Positions 17,928 to 26,807 of a stretch of 64,000 nt of DNA are shown piece by piece; position 1 is the first letter of the stretch, and every line of letters begins with the position of its first letter. The notes beneath the pieces were generated by a model, which ran no database searches, had not been told where the DNA came from, and was given only the letters and a program-made list of their open reading frames with translations. The stretch comes from Betaproteobacteria bacterium SCN1 (GTDB taxonomy: Bacteria > Pseudomonadota > Gammaproteobacteria > Burkholderiales > Thiobacillaceae), in assembly GCA_008923315.1 (NCBI GenBank), contig WBSF01000009.1:496001-560000 (forward strand), given 5' to 3'. Both the position numbers and the translations under genes were made by a program.

Positions 17928-20054
17928 TCAGAACTTGAATTCGGCCACGAGCTCCATGCGCCGCCCTTCGCCCAGCACGTACTGATTGCCGCCATAGGCT
18001 GCGTCCGCATAGACCTTGTCGGTCAGGTTGCGGCCCAGCATGCGCAGCGTCGTGCGGGGGTCGACCTGCCAGCTCAGGGCGGCATCCATTGCGACGTAAG
18101 ACGGCAGTGTCACCGTATTGGCGTTGTCGCCGAAGCGTTCGCCCACGTAGCGGCCGCCCAGCGAAAGCTGCCAGCTGTCGAGACGGTAGTGTGCCCACAG
18201 GTTGGCGACCTGCCGGGGTACGTTGCTGGGCCGGTTGCCCGCACGATTGGCGCCGCCGGCTTCGATCAGTTCGTCGAACTTGGCGTCGACCAGGGCGTAG
18301 TTCCCCTCCAGCCGCCATCTGGGCGCGGGCGTGATCACGGCGCTGAGTTCCAGCCCCTGGGAATGCTGACTGCCGCCCTGCACGGATATGGACGGCGTGA
18401 CAGGGTCGCGCGTGATGATGTCATCCTTTTCGATGCGGTAGGCCGCCGCGGTCCACTCGCCCAGTCCGTTGCCGATGCGCTGCTTGATGCCCGCTTCTGC
18501 CTGCCGGGCGGAAGTCAGGTCGAAATTGCGGTTGGCGAGGTTGAGCGTCAGGATGCTGGTGACCGGGTCGGAGCCCTGGCTGACCTGGCCGTAGACGCTG
18601 GTGGCGGCGGTGAGGTGGTGCGTGAGGCCCAGCCGCCAGGCCGTGCTGCCCAGCGTCTTGTCGAAGGGCGTGCCGGCGATCCGTTCGGTGCGCGAGACGT
18701 CGTATACGTCGCGGCGGATGCCCGCCAGCAGGAGCCAGTCGTCGGCCAGTTGCCAGGCGTCTTCCAGGTAGAGGGCGTGCTGTGTGGTGTCGGTGTCGAA
18801 TTTGGGCAGGGTCGGGTCCGGGCTCGCCCAGGTGCCGTGTACGGGGTTGGTGGCGGACACGGTCGACGCGCCGCCGTAGGGCGAGTTGTTGCTGTGGGTG
18901 AAGCTGGCCGAGGAGACTTCCCAGCCGAACACGAGATTGTGCGCATCGGCCTGGATCACGGCTTCCAGGCGGTTGCCGATCTGTTCGAGATCATGCCGGA
19001 TTTCGAGGTAGTCGGAACGGTCCACCGTGCCGGCCAGCGGGTCGTAGCTGTAGGACTCGATGTTCTTCCAGTGACGGTCGGCCTTGAAATAGTAGGCCTC
19101 GTTGCGCAGGGTCAGCCCCGCAGTGGCCTTCCATTCGGCGCGGGCGCGCAGGCGGCGGTCCTCGTAACGGATGATGCTGTCGCTGGCGTTGTAGTTCTCG
19201 TCGCGCAGGCTTTCCACCACGCGGCCGTTCGCGGTCGGCGTGCCCCAGTAGCGTTCCGGCTGCTGGTCGCTGATGTCTGCCAGCAGTTCGAAGCGCAGAT
19301 CGCTGTCGGGCTGCAGGCGCAGGGTGCTCATGAGTTTGCCGCCCTTGGCCCGTCCCAGGTCGCGCTCGCCGTCGGTGTAGTGGCCGTAGACATCCACCCG
19401 GTAGCTGGCCGTTTCGCCGATCCCGCCCGTGGTGCCCAGGCCGACGCGTGCGGTGCCGTGCTCGCCGATGCCCAGAAGCACTTCGCTCGAACGTTCCCGG
19501 CTGGGCTGCTTGCGCACGGCATTGATGGTCGCGCCGGCTGTGCCGCTGCCGTACACGATGGAGGCGGGGCCGCGCAGTACCTCGATACGCTCGTAGCCCC
19601 AGGTGTCGCTCGGGTAGGTCACCGATCCGGCCGCGACGCCCAGCCGGAGCCCGTCTTCGGCCACGCCGACGGAATTCACGCCGGCGAAGCCGCGGGCTGA
19701 AAAGGCCAGGCCGCCGTTGCCGCCGGTGCCGATGGCGGTCAGGCCGGTGGAGCGGGTGATTGCGTCCACCACATCGTAATCGCCGCGCTGTTTCTGCGTC
19801 TGCTCGTCCACCTGCTCCAGGCTCGCCGGCAGGTCCTGCGTCGCGATCCCGGTACGGCTGCCGCTGGAAGAACGCTGGGCCAGGCCGAGGCCCTCATCGA
19901 TGGCTTCGGCCGTCACTTCGACCGCAGGCAGCACGTTCTGGGCGAGTGCCTCCGCCGCACCCAGCGGCGCGAACAATGCGGCGGCCAGTGCATAGGAGAG
20001 GGGGCGTGGAAAGAATTCTGCGGGCAGTGCAGCGGAAGATTTCGGAGATTTCAT
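17928..20054 (-). CDS. btuB: TonB-dependent outer-membrane cobalamin receptor
   Basis: A 708-residue TonB-dependent receptor. Signal peptide (to about residue 39, EALAQ), a TonB box (LPAVEVTA), a plug domain (SARGFAGVNSVGVAEDGLRL and YERIEVLRGPASIVYGSGTAGATINAV), then a 22-strand barrel ending MELVAEFKF with terminal Phe. By sequence alone it resembles FhuA/FecA-type siderophore receptors. The cobalamin riboswitch directly upstream argues that it carries corrinoids. The ATG at 20054 has AAGGA six bases upstream. It is the first gene of the five-gene uptake operon. Confidence 0.87.
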   Translation of the reverse strand: MKSPKSSAALPAEFFPRPLSYALAAALFAPLGAAEALAQNVLPAVEVTAEAIDEGLGLAQRSSSGSRTGIATQDLPASLEQVDEQTQKQRGDYDVVDAITRSTGLTAIGTGGNGGLAFSARGFAGVNSVGVAEDGLRLGVAAGSVTYPSDTWGYERIEVLRGPASIVYGSGTAGATINAVRKQPSRERSSEVLLGIGEHGTARVGLGTTGGIGETASYRVDVYGHYTDGERDLGRAKGGKLMSTLRLQPDSDLRFELLADISDQQPERYWGTPTANGRVVESLRDENYNASDSIIRYEDRRLRARAEWKATAGLTLRNEAYYFKADRHWKNIESYSYDPLAGTVDRSDYLEIRHDLEQIGNRLEAVIQADAHNLVFGWEVSSASFTHSNNSPYGGASTVSATNPVHGTWASPDPTLPKFDTDTTQHALYLEDAWQLADDWLLLAGIRRDVYDVSRTERIAGTPFDKTLGSTAWRLGLTHHLTAATSVYGQVSQGSDPVTSILTLNLANRNFDLTSARQAEAGIKQRIGNGLGEWTAAAYRIEKDDIITRDPVTPSISVQGGSQHSQGLELSAVITPAPRWRLEGNYALVDAKFDELIEAGGANRAGNRPSNVPRQVANLWAHYRLDSWQLSLGGRYVGERFGDNANTVTLPSYVAMDAALSWQVDPRTTLRMLGRNLTDKVYADAAYGGNQYVLGEGRRMELVAEFKF

Positions 20055-20183
20055 GGCGCGTCCTTGTTTCGGCCGCCTGGACGCGAGCAGCGACACACCC
20101 TGTCCTTGCGCACGGCGGGCCGCGCGCTGCAGAAATCGTCTGTCGCCCCCCGCTCCCCGCAGGCGGTCTGTTGCGGTAAGCCC

Positions 20184-20203
20184 GCGTACCCGTTCGGGCA
20201 CGC
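20184..20203 (-). promoter_or_regulatory. Hairpin directly after the riboswitch core
   Basis: GCGTGCCC-GAAC-GGGTACGC (minus strand) forms an eight-base-pair stem with a four-base loop right after the B12 box. No T tract follows, so it does not look like an intrinsic terminator. It may belong to the expression platform, or be the closing P1 region. The ribosome site of btuB lies about 125 bases further on. Confidence 0.45.
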
Positions 20204-20204
20204 A

Positions 20205-20466
20205 GGATCGACAGGCCGGTCTCCGGGCTTGCGCACGGCATCCGTGAAAAATTTCGCGGATGCCCGAAACACCGCCTTCCCGATGCGTCCGCGCGTTTGG
20301 TCGAAACCACGTCGCGCATCAGTGGCTGGCCGTTTGTGGGTGAAACGGCCGGGTGAATCTTGGGTTCGCTTACCGTTGCGGGGGCAGCCCAGGCATTACG
20401 GCAACTTGCCGCGCACCTGATTCCCGTTTATCCCGGGCAGCTGCAAAGCCAGCCGGGCACCTGATG
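20205..20466 (-). promoter_or_regulatory. Cobalamin riboswitch
   Basis: Read on the minus strand, the hallmark elements appear in order. AAACGGGAATCAGGTG (20414-20429) matches the conserved AAxxGGGAAxxxGGTG. GCTGCCCCCGCAACGGTAAG (20369-20388) matches the core GCxGCCCCCGC-x-ACxGTAA. AAGCCCGGAGACCGGCCT (20213-20230) is the B12 box. A peripheral stem GGCATCCG/CGGATGCC lies just before the B12 box. The element binds adenosylcobalamin or a related form and would lower btuB-operon expression when B12 is plentiful. Boundaries are approximate. Confidence 0.95.
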
Positions 20467-20473
20467 GCCCGTT

Positions 20474-20501
20474 TTTAAACGAGGCGAATTCTTCGGGTCA
20501 A
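20474..20501 (-). promoter_or_regulatory. btuB: Promoter of the btuB operon
   Basis: On the minus strand TTGACC (20496-20501, five of six) is followed after 16 bp by TTTAAA (20474-20479, four of six). Transcription would begin near 20466, exactly where the riboswitch begins, which supports the call. Confidence 0.55.
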
Positions 20502-20803
20502 GACAATTTTCGATAGCCATAACCAATAGCTTGTATAGGTATGGCGAATGACAGGGGGTTTGTCATTATTGTTTATATGAAACAATGGATTGCGTTATTT
20601 ATTTTGATGGATGACAGGTGTCCGGCGTGCGGATTCAGGCATTTTGTGTGGGGAAAAAACAATGAAAAATCCGTTTTTGTCAGGCGGGATCGATTGCATA
20701 AAACGGATTGTCCGCAAAGCGGAGGGGGCGGACAGGCCGCCGCCGTGCACGTAGAGGTCAGAAAGAGGGGCGATCGAGTGGCCGCAAACGGCCGGGCGCG
20801 CGT
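20502..20803. other. AT-richer upstream region with palindromes, no gene
   Basis: This 302-bp stretch upstream of the btuB promoter is clearly lower in GC than its surroundings, especially 20505-20700. It contains a perfect inverted repeat ATTGTTT-ATATG-AAACAAT at 20568-20586 and a smaller one, TGACA-N7-TGTCA, at 20549-20565. An open frame from about 20541 has no recognisable protein features or ribosome site and was not called. The palindromes could be regulator sites, but no family is recognised. Confidence 0.45.
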
Positions 20804-21184
20804 TCAGGCCGGCTCGATCAGTACGGCTGCCCCGACATTGCGGCCTTCCGCAGCGAGGATGTTGTAGGTGCGGCACAGGGCGCCGATATCCATCACTTCC
20901 AGGCCGATACGCGCTTCGATCAGGGGGCGGGTAATCGACGGCGGCGGGAAGCGCAGCCGCGTCCCGGTGCCGAGCAGCAGGATGTCGATTTCGCGTTGCG
21001 CAATCCAGGTGAAATGAGCGGCGGTCAGCGCATGGAAGGCGAGGCCGGCCCAGGGCGCGATTTCCACGCCGCGGGCGGTGAGCAGCAAGCTGGCCTCGTG
21101 GCGCCGGCCGTCGATCAGGACATGATCGTGCGCATAACCGGTGAAGAGCGGCTGGCCGGGGCCGGTGTTCAGATGAAGTTTCAT
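20804..21184 (-). CDS. Mth938-like (DUF498) domain protein
   Basis: A 126-residue soluble protein of the Mth938/NDUFAF3-like family (DUF498). Typical stretches are IDGRRHEASLLL, DILLLGTGTRLRFPP, GLEVMDIGALCRTYNILAAEGRNVGAAVLI. The fold is known but a bacterial function is not established; eukaryotic relatives help assemble respiratory complex I. It is transcribed away from alaA, with 134 bp between starts. I chose the ATG at 21184; a TTG two codons earlier is also possible. Confidence 0.87.
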   Translation of the reverse strand: MKLHLNTGPGQPLFTGYAHDHVLIDGRRHEASLLLTARGVEIAPWAGLAFHALTAAHFTWIAQREIDILLLGTGTRLRFPPPSITRPLIEARIGLEVMDIGALCRTYNILAAEGRNVGAAVLIEPA

Positions 21185-21235
21185 CGCCAAACCTTAGCAG
21201 AGGCCCGGTGCGGATGCGAGGCAGCGGTTACGGGT

Positions 21236-21264
21236 TTGCCGGGGCAGGGCGGCTCCGGTAAAAT
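21236..21264 (+). promoter_or_regulatory. alaA: Promoter of alaA
   Basis: TTGCCG (21236-21241) and TAAAAT (21259-21264) are 17 bp apart, 54 bp before the GTG start. The -35 matches four of six and the -10 five of six consensus positions. Confidence 0.55.
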
Positions 21265-21318
21265 CGCGCGTTTTCCAAGGCATTGTTTTGCCTTGAATTT
21301 CTCTCAGGGAACCCGACT

Positions 21319-22563
21319 GTGACGGCCGACGAAACGCCCCGCCTGCGCACCATCCTCAAATCGACCAAACTCGACAACGTCTGCTACGACATCCGCGGGC
21401 CGGTGATGGCGCGCGCCAAGCAGATGGAAGAGGAAGGCCAGCGGATCATCAAGCTGAATATCGGCAACCCCGCGCCTTTCGGTTTCGAGGCGCCGGAGGA
21501 GATCGTGCAGGACGTGATCCTGAATCTGCCGAACGCCTCGGGCTATAGCGATTCCAAGGGACTGTTCTCGGCGCGCAAGGCGATCATGCACGAGACGCAG
21601 CGCAAGGGCGTGGCCGGCGTGACCATCGACGACATCTTTGTCGGCAACGGCGTGTCCGAGCTCATCGTGATGTCGATGCAGGCGCTGCTGAACAACGGCG
21701 ACGAGGTGCTGGTGCCGGCGCCGGACTATCCGCTGTGGACGGCGGCGGTGAGCCTGGGCGGCGGTAAGCCGCGCCATTATCTGTGCGACGAAGAGGCTGG
21801 CTGGCTGCCCGATCTCGACGATATTCGCGCCAAGATCACACCCAATACGCGCGCCCTCGTCGTCATCAACCCGAACAACCCGACCGGTGCGCTCTACCCG
21901 GTCGAACTGCTGCGCGGCATCCTGGAGATCGCGCGCCAGCACCAGCTCATCGTCTACGCCGACGAGATCTACGACAAGGTGCTGTACGACGGCGCCACGC
22001 ACACGTCCATTGCGTCGCTGGCCGACGACGTGTTCATCGTCACGTTCAACGGCCTGTCGAAGAATTACCGCGCGTGCGGCTACCGCGCGGGCTGGCTGGT
22101 GGTGTCCGGCGACAAGCGTCACGCGAAGGACTATCTCGAAGGCCTGAACATGCTCGCCTCGATGCGCCTGTGCTCGAACGTGCCGGGCCAGCATGCGATC
22201 CAGACCGCACTCGGCGGCTACCAGAGCATCAACGATCTGGTCGCGCCGGGCGGGCGGCTGGCGCGCCAGCGCGATCTGGCGCATGCGCTGCTCACCGAAA
22301 TTCCGGGCGTGAGCTGCGTCAAGCCCAAGGCGGCGATGTATCTGTTCCCGCGTTTCGATCCGAAGCGTTACCTGATCGAAAACGACCAGAAATTCATCCT
22401 CAACCTGCTGGAGGAAGAGCGTGTGCTGGTGGTGCAGGGCACCGGCTTCAACTGGCCGCACGCGGACCATATCCGCGTCGTGTTCCTGCCCCATGAAGAA
22501 GACCTGACGGAAGCCATCGGCCGCATCGGCCGCTTCCTCGACCGCAACCGGGCGCACCGCTAG
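21319..22563 (+). CDS. alaA: Glutamate-pyruvate aminotransferase AlaA
   Basis: A 414-residue PLP-dependent class I/II aminotransferase that makes alanine from pyruvate and glutamate. Visible motifs are LNIGNPAPFGFEAPEEI, VVINPNNPTGALYP, IVYADEIYDKVLYDG and the Schiff-base lysine region FNGLSKNYRACGYRAGW. The start is GTG at 21319, with AGGGA about ten bases upstream; an ATG at 21283 has no ribosome site and would put the start close behind the promoter. It is followed by hom after 90 bp on the same strand. Confidence 0.92.
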   Translation: MTADETPRLRTILKSTKLDNVCYDIRGPVMARAKQMEEEGQRIIKLNIGNPAPFGFEAPEEIVQDVILNLPNASGYSDSKGLFSARKAIMHETQRKGVAGVTIDDIFVGNGVSELIVMSMQALLNNGDEVLVPAPDYPLWTAAVSLGGGKPRHYLCDEEAGWLPDLDDIRAKITPNTRALVVINPNNPTGALYPVELLRGILEIARQHQLIVYADEIYDKVLYDGATHTSIASLADDVFIVTFNGLSKNYRACGYRAGWLVVSGDKRHAKDYLEGLNMLASMRLCSNVPGQHAIQTALGGYQSINDLVAPGGRLARQRDLAHALLTEIPGVSCVKPKAAMYLFPRFDPKRYLIENDQKFILNLLEEERVLVVQGTGFNWPHADHIRVVFLPHEEDLTEAIGRIGRFLDRNRAHR

Positions 22564-22653
22564 CGGCGTCCGCAAGGCCGGCGCGAGACACGCAGGAAGC
22601 TCCACCGCCGGAAGAGACTGTTTCGAACAACCGATTTTGCTGAGAACGAATCT

Positions 22654-23967
22654 ATGAAACCCATACACGTCGGCCTGCTGGGCCTGGGGACCGTCGGCGG
22701 CGGCACGCTGACCGTGCTGCGCCGCAATGCCGAAGAAATCACCCGCCGCGCCGGCCGCGAGATACAGGTCGTGCGCGCGGCGGTGCGCAATGTCGAGAAG
22801 GCGAAGCCGCTGGCCGGCGATCTGCCGCTGTCGACCAATCCTTTCGACGTGGTCGACGATCCGGACATCGACATCGTCGTCGAGCTGATCGGTGGGCTGG
22901 AACCCGCGCGCGAGCTGGTGATGCAGGCGATACAGAATGGCAAGCACGTGGTCACCGCCAACAAGCATCTGGTCGCGAAATACGGCAACGAGATCTTCGC
23001 CGCGGCACAGGCCAAGGGCGTGATGGTCGCGTTCGAAGCGGCGGTCGCCGGCGGCATTCCCATCATCAAGGCGCTGCGCGAGGGTCTCACCGCCAACCGC
23101 ATCGAATGGCTGGCCGGCATCATCAACGGCACCAGCAACTTCATCCTCACCGAGATGCGCGACAAGGGCGCGGCCTTCGACGACGTGCTGAAAGAGGCAC
23201 AGCGCCTGGGCTACGCCGAGGCCGACCCCACCTTCGACATCGAAGGCATCGACGCCGCGCACAAGCTCACCATCCTTTCGGCCATCGCATTCGGCATTCC
23301 CATGCAGTTCGACCGCGCCTACACCGAGGGCATCTCGAAACTCACGCGCGAAGACGTGAAATACGCCGAGGAACTGGGCTACCGCATCAAATTGCTCGGC
23401 ATCGCGCGCCGCGCCGCGGCCGGCATCGAGCTCCGGGTTCACCCGACGCTCATCCCAGAGCGCCGCCTCATCGCCAATGTCGACGGCGCGATGAACGCCG
23501 TCCTGGTCAAGGGCGACGCCGTCGGCCCCACGCTCTACTACGGCGCGGGCGCGGGCAGCGAGCCCACCGCCTCGGCCGTGGTCGCCGATCTGGTCGACGT
23601 CACGCGCCTGCACACCGCCGACCCGCATCACCGCGTGCCGCATCTGGCTTTCCAGCCGGATCAACTGGCCGCCACGCCCATCCTGCCGATGGACGAGGTG
23701 CGTACCGCCTACTATCTGCGCCTGCGCGCCTTCGACCGGCCCGGCGTGCTGGCCGACATCACCCGCATCCTGGCCGACGGCGAAATTTCCATCGATGCCA
23801 TGATCCAGAAGGAGCCGGGTGAAGATGAGGAGCAGGTCGACATCATCCTGCTGACGCACGTGACCGTGGAAAAGAACGTCAATGCCGCGCTCGCCAAGAT
23901 CGAGGCGCTGGACGCCGTGGCCGGCAAAGTCATGCGCATCCGTCTGGAAACGCTGACCGGTCGCTGA
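22654..23967 (+). CDS. hom: Homoserine dehydrogenase
   Basis: A 437-residue NAD(P)-dependent enzyme that reduces aspartate semialdehyde to homoserine for threonine and methionine. The Rossmann start is VGLLGLGTVGGGTLTVL. The catalytic region includes VTANKHLVAKYG, AAVAGGIPIIKALREGL, IINGTSNFILTEM and GYAEADPTFDIEGIDAAHKL. A C-terminal ACT domain (residues about 355-437, YYLRLRAFDRPGVLADITRIL) suggests feedback control by threonine. It is a stand-alone enzyme, not fused to aspartokinase. Confidence 0.96.
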   Translation: MKPIHVGLLGLGTVGGGTLTVLRRNAEEITRRAGREIQVVRAAVRNVEKAKPLAGDLPLSTNPFDVVDDPDIDIVVELIGGLEPARELVMQAIQNGKHVVTANKHLVAKYGNEIFAAAQAKGVMVAFEAAVAGGIPIIKALREGLTANRIEWLAGIINGTSNFILTEMRDKGAAFDDVLKEAQRLGYAEADPTFDIEGIDAAHKLTILSAIAFGIPMQFDRAYTEGISKLTREDVKYAEELGYRIKLLGIARRAAAGIELRVHPTLIPERRLIANVDGAMNAVLVKGDAVGPTLYYGAGAGSEPTASAVVADLVDVTRLHTADPHHRVPHLAFQPDQLAATPILPMDEVRTAYYLRLRAFDRPGVLADITRILADGEISIDAMIQKEPGEDEEQVDIILLTHVTVEKNVNAALAKIEALDAVAGKVMRIRLETLTGR

Positions 23968-24007
23968 GTTTGGCCATGCGGGTTTCGACAGGGCGGAGGG
24001 CCGGTTC

Positions 24008-25321
24008 GTGAGTACCGTTTTCAGCGGGTTCGCGGAGGCGTTCGCCGAGCCGGTCCGTCAGGACATGGGCCGTTATTTTGCGCGGGCCGCCGGCCCGGGC
24101 ACCGGGCCCTGGCGCATCGAGGAGTTCGGCGAGCGCAGCCCGGGGTTCGGGCACGACGATCTGATCGCCTGCCTGCAGCGCCTGCTGACCGGGCAGGAGG
24201 CGGACGGCGCGTTCACCGAACTGTCTGAGCTGATGACGCGCGCCTGCGTGCGCAACGTGCCGTTTCCGATCGTTGTCCACGAGCTTGCGTTTCTGCGCGA
24301 TCGCCTGACCCGCCTGGCGGTCGAAGAAGGCAATCTGGATGCGATCGGCGCGATCATCGTCTTCTTCGACGAGCTGAAAGACATGCTGGCGCGCATCTAT
24401 CTGGGCAGTTTCCTGGGCGCGCTCGGCCATCGCAACAATGTGCGGCTGCGCCATATCGCGGCGCTGGCCGAGAAGAATCTGCTGGTGCATTTCGAAAAGC
24501 ACCTCGACTGGCTCAAGCAGCTCACGCAGGCGGTGTCGGCGCGCGACGGCGAAGCCATGCCCGAAGCGCACCACGAACGCTGCGAATTCGGCAAATGGCT
24601 GCATGGCGAGGGAGCCTCGCTGGTGCGCGACCAGAGCCATCACGCCCATCTGGTCGACATGCACGCCGCGATGCATCGCGTGGTGGACGAGATCGCCGAC
24701 ATGATGGGCCACCAGCGCGACAGCCTGCCGCTTTACGCGCTGATGAAGAAGGCCGAAAACTACTCGCTGGATATCGGGAACGAGATCGCCATGCTGAACA
24801 GCATGGTGATCATGACCCACTACAACAAGGACCCGATGACGGGCGGGCTTACGCGCCGTTCGCTGGAACGGGTCATGATCAACCAGCTCGAAATCTCCAA
24901 GGCGACCGAAACGCCGTTCTGTCTGCTGATGTGCGACGTTGATCACTTCAAGCAGATTAACGACAATCACGGGCATACGGCGGGCGATCGCGCCATTGTG
25001 CGTTTTGCCGACGTGCTCCGCGGCAACCTGCGGCAGGCCGACCTGCTGTTCCGTTTCGGCGGCGACGAGTTCCTGATCATGCTGCCGTCGACCGGTTATG
25101 CGCAGGGTCTGGAAGTCGCCGGGAAACTGCGTTCGGCGGTGGCCGGCCTGCGCATGGAAACCGAGCACGGCAATTTTGAAATGCGCGCGAGCTTCGGCCT
25201 GCTCGAGGTCAGCGGCAGCAAGACCGCGTTCATCGACAGCGAACTCGTGAACAACCTGATCAAGGAATGCGACCAGCGCCTGTATCTCGCCAAGCACCGC
25301 GGCCGCAACCAGGTCGCCTGA
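24008..25321 (+). CDS. Diguanylate cyclase with zinc-binding CZB domain
   Basis: A 437-residue c-di-GMP synthase. An uncharacterised helical region (1 to about 155) precedes a CZB (chemoreceptor zinc-binding) domain and a C-terminal GGDEF domain (about 275-437). In the CZB domain HFEKHLDW begins at residue 161 and CEFGKWL has Cys 192. His 219 and His 223 follow at the same spacing from the cysteine as in E. coli DgcZ. The catalytic loop FGGDEF (GGDEF at 351-355) is intact. RQAD five residues before it is a product-inhibition I-site. Zinc probably inhibits it. The GTG start is 40 bp after hom, and thrC starts 46 bp after its stop. Confidence 0.9.
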   Translation: MSTVFSGFAEAFAEPVRQDMGRYFARAAGPGTGPWRIEEFGERSPGFGHDDLIACLQRLLTGQEADGAFTELSELMTRACVRNVPFPIVVHELAFLRDRLTRLAVEEGNLDAIGAIIVFFDELKDMLARIYLGSFLGALGHRNNVRLRHIAALAEKNLLVHFEKHLDWLKQLTQAVSARDGEAMPEAHHERCEFGKWLHGEGASLVRDQSHHAHLVDMHAAMHRVVDEIADMMGHQRDSLPLYALMKKAENYSLDIGNEIAMLNSMVIMTHYNKDPMTGGLTRRSLERVMINQLEISKATETPFCLLMCDVDHFKQINDNHGHTAGDRAIVRFADVLRGNLRQADLLFRFGGDEFLIMLPSTGYAQGLEVAGKLRSAVAGLRMETEHGNFEMRASFGLLEVSGSKTAFIDSELVNNLIKECDQRLYLAKHRGRNQVA

Positions 25322-25367
25322 GGCGTCCCGGTCAACCGGACGAGCCATTCACATTATCGGAATCGAC

Positions 25368-26807
25368 ATGAAGTACCAGTCTACCCGCGGCAACGCACCC
25401 CAACTCCGTTTTTCAGACATTCTCCTCGGCGGCCTTGCCAGCGACGGCGGTCTTTATGTGCCGGACGCCTATCCGCGTTTTTCCACCGCCGAGCTCGCCG
25501 CCATGCGCGGCATGAGCTATCGCGAGCTCGCCTTCACGGTACTGTCGCGCCTGATCGACGACATCCCGGCCGACGACCTCAAGCGCATCATCGACAAGAC
25601 CTACACGGCGCAGACCTATCGTTACGTCACCGACAAGGAAAACGCCGAGGACATCACCCCGCTCAAGACCCTGGAGCCGGGTCTGCACGTATTGGCGCTG
25701 TCGAACGGCCCGACGCTGGCGTTCAAGGACATGGCGATGCAGCTTCTGGGCAACCTGTTCGAATACGCGCTTGGCCGGACAGGCGGCGAACTCAACATCC
25801 TCGGTGCCACTTCGGGCGATACCGGTTCCGCTGCCGAATACGCGATGCGCGGCAAGCGCGGGGTGCGCGTCTTCATGCTCTCGCCCGTGCACGGCATGAC
25901 GCGCTTCCAGCAGGCGCAGATGTATGCCCTGCAGGATGCCAACATCCACAACCTCGTGATCCGCGGCGTGTTCGACCAGTGCCAGGACATCGTCAAGGCC
26001 GTGTCCAACGACCTCGATTTCAAGACCAGGCATCACATCGGCGCCGTCAACTCGATCAACTGGGCGCGGGTCGCGGCACAGAGCGTGTACTACTTCAAGG
26101 CCTATTTCGCAGCCACCCACGGCAACGACCAGGAAGTGTCGTTTTCCGTGCCCTCGGGCAATTTCGGCAACGTCTGCGCCGGCCACATCGCGCGGCAGAT
26201 GGGGTTGCCGATCAAGCAGCTGATCGTTGCGACCAACGAGAACGACGTGCTCGACGAATTCTTCCGCACCGGGGTCTACCGCCCGCGCCCCGAGACGAAG
26301 CATACCTCCAGCCCGAGCATGGACATTTCGAAGGCATCCAATTTCGAACGGTTCATCTACGACCTGTCGGGGCGCGACGCGGCCAGGATTCGCACGCTCT
26401 GGGGCGCGATCGAGTCCGGCGGCAGTTTCGATCTCAAGACCCACGCGGACGCGAACGGGGGCAACCTGTTCGAGCGGGTGGCGGACTACGGCGTGGTCTC
26501 GGGCTCCAGCAGCCACGCCAACCGCATCGACACCATCCGTACCGTGTACGAGGTCTATGGCACGATGATCGACCCGCACACCGCAGACGGCCTGAAGGTG
26601 GGCCTGGAATACCGCGAACCCGGCGTGCCGCTGGTCTGCATGGAAACGGCACAGCCGGCCAAGTTCGAGGACGCCATCCGCGAGGCGCTCGGCATCGAGC
26701 CCGAACGGCCCGCCGATCTGGCCGATCTGGAAGCCCAGCCGCAGAAAAAGCACGTGATGGATGCCGATGCCGAAACGGTCAAGCGCTACATCGCCGAGCG
26801 CACCTGA
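25368..26807 (+). CDS. thrC: Threonine synthase
   Basis: A 479-residue PLP enzyme converting O-phosphohomoserine to threonine. The PLP lysine lies in PTLAFKDMAMQLLG; other family stretches are TRGNAPQLRFSD, ILGATSGDTGSAAEYA, NSINWARVAAQSVYYF and VPSGNFGNVCAGHIARQMGLP. The length fits the longer thrC group found in proteobacteria. It completes the hom-thrC pair, with the diguanylate cyclase gene between them. Its 3' end overlaps the next gene by 47 bp. Confidence 0.96.
   Translation: MKYQSTRGNAPQLRFSDILLGGLASDGGLYVPDAYPRFSTAELAAMRGMSYRELAFTVLSRLIDDIPADDLKRIIDKTYTAQTYRYVTDKENAEDITPLKTLEPGLHVLALSNGPTLAFKDMAMQLLGNLFEYALGRTGGELNILGATSGDTGSAAEYAMRGKRGVRVFMLSPVHGMTRFQQAQMYALQDANIHNLVIRGVFDQCQDIVKAVSNDLDFKTRHHIGAVNSINWARVAAQSVYYFKAYFAATHGNDQEVSFSVPSGNFGNVCAGHIARQMGLPIKQLIVATNENDVLDEFFRTGVYRPRPETKHTSSPSMDISKASNFERFIYDLSGRDAARIRTLWGAIESGGSFDLKTHADANGGNLFERVADYGVVSGSSSHANRIDTIRTVYEVYGTMIDPHTADGLKVGLEYREPGVPLVCMETAQPAKFEDAIREALGIEPERPADLADLEAQPQKKHVMDADAETVKRYIAERT

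Noticed and set aside
20541-20867. A 108-residue open frame in the AT-rich gap before btuB
   Set aside because: No ribosome site, no family resemblance; the second half runs into the end of the Mth938-like gene and has its codon shadow.
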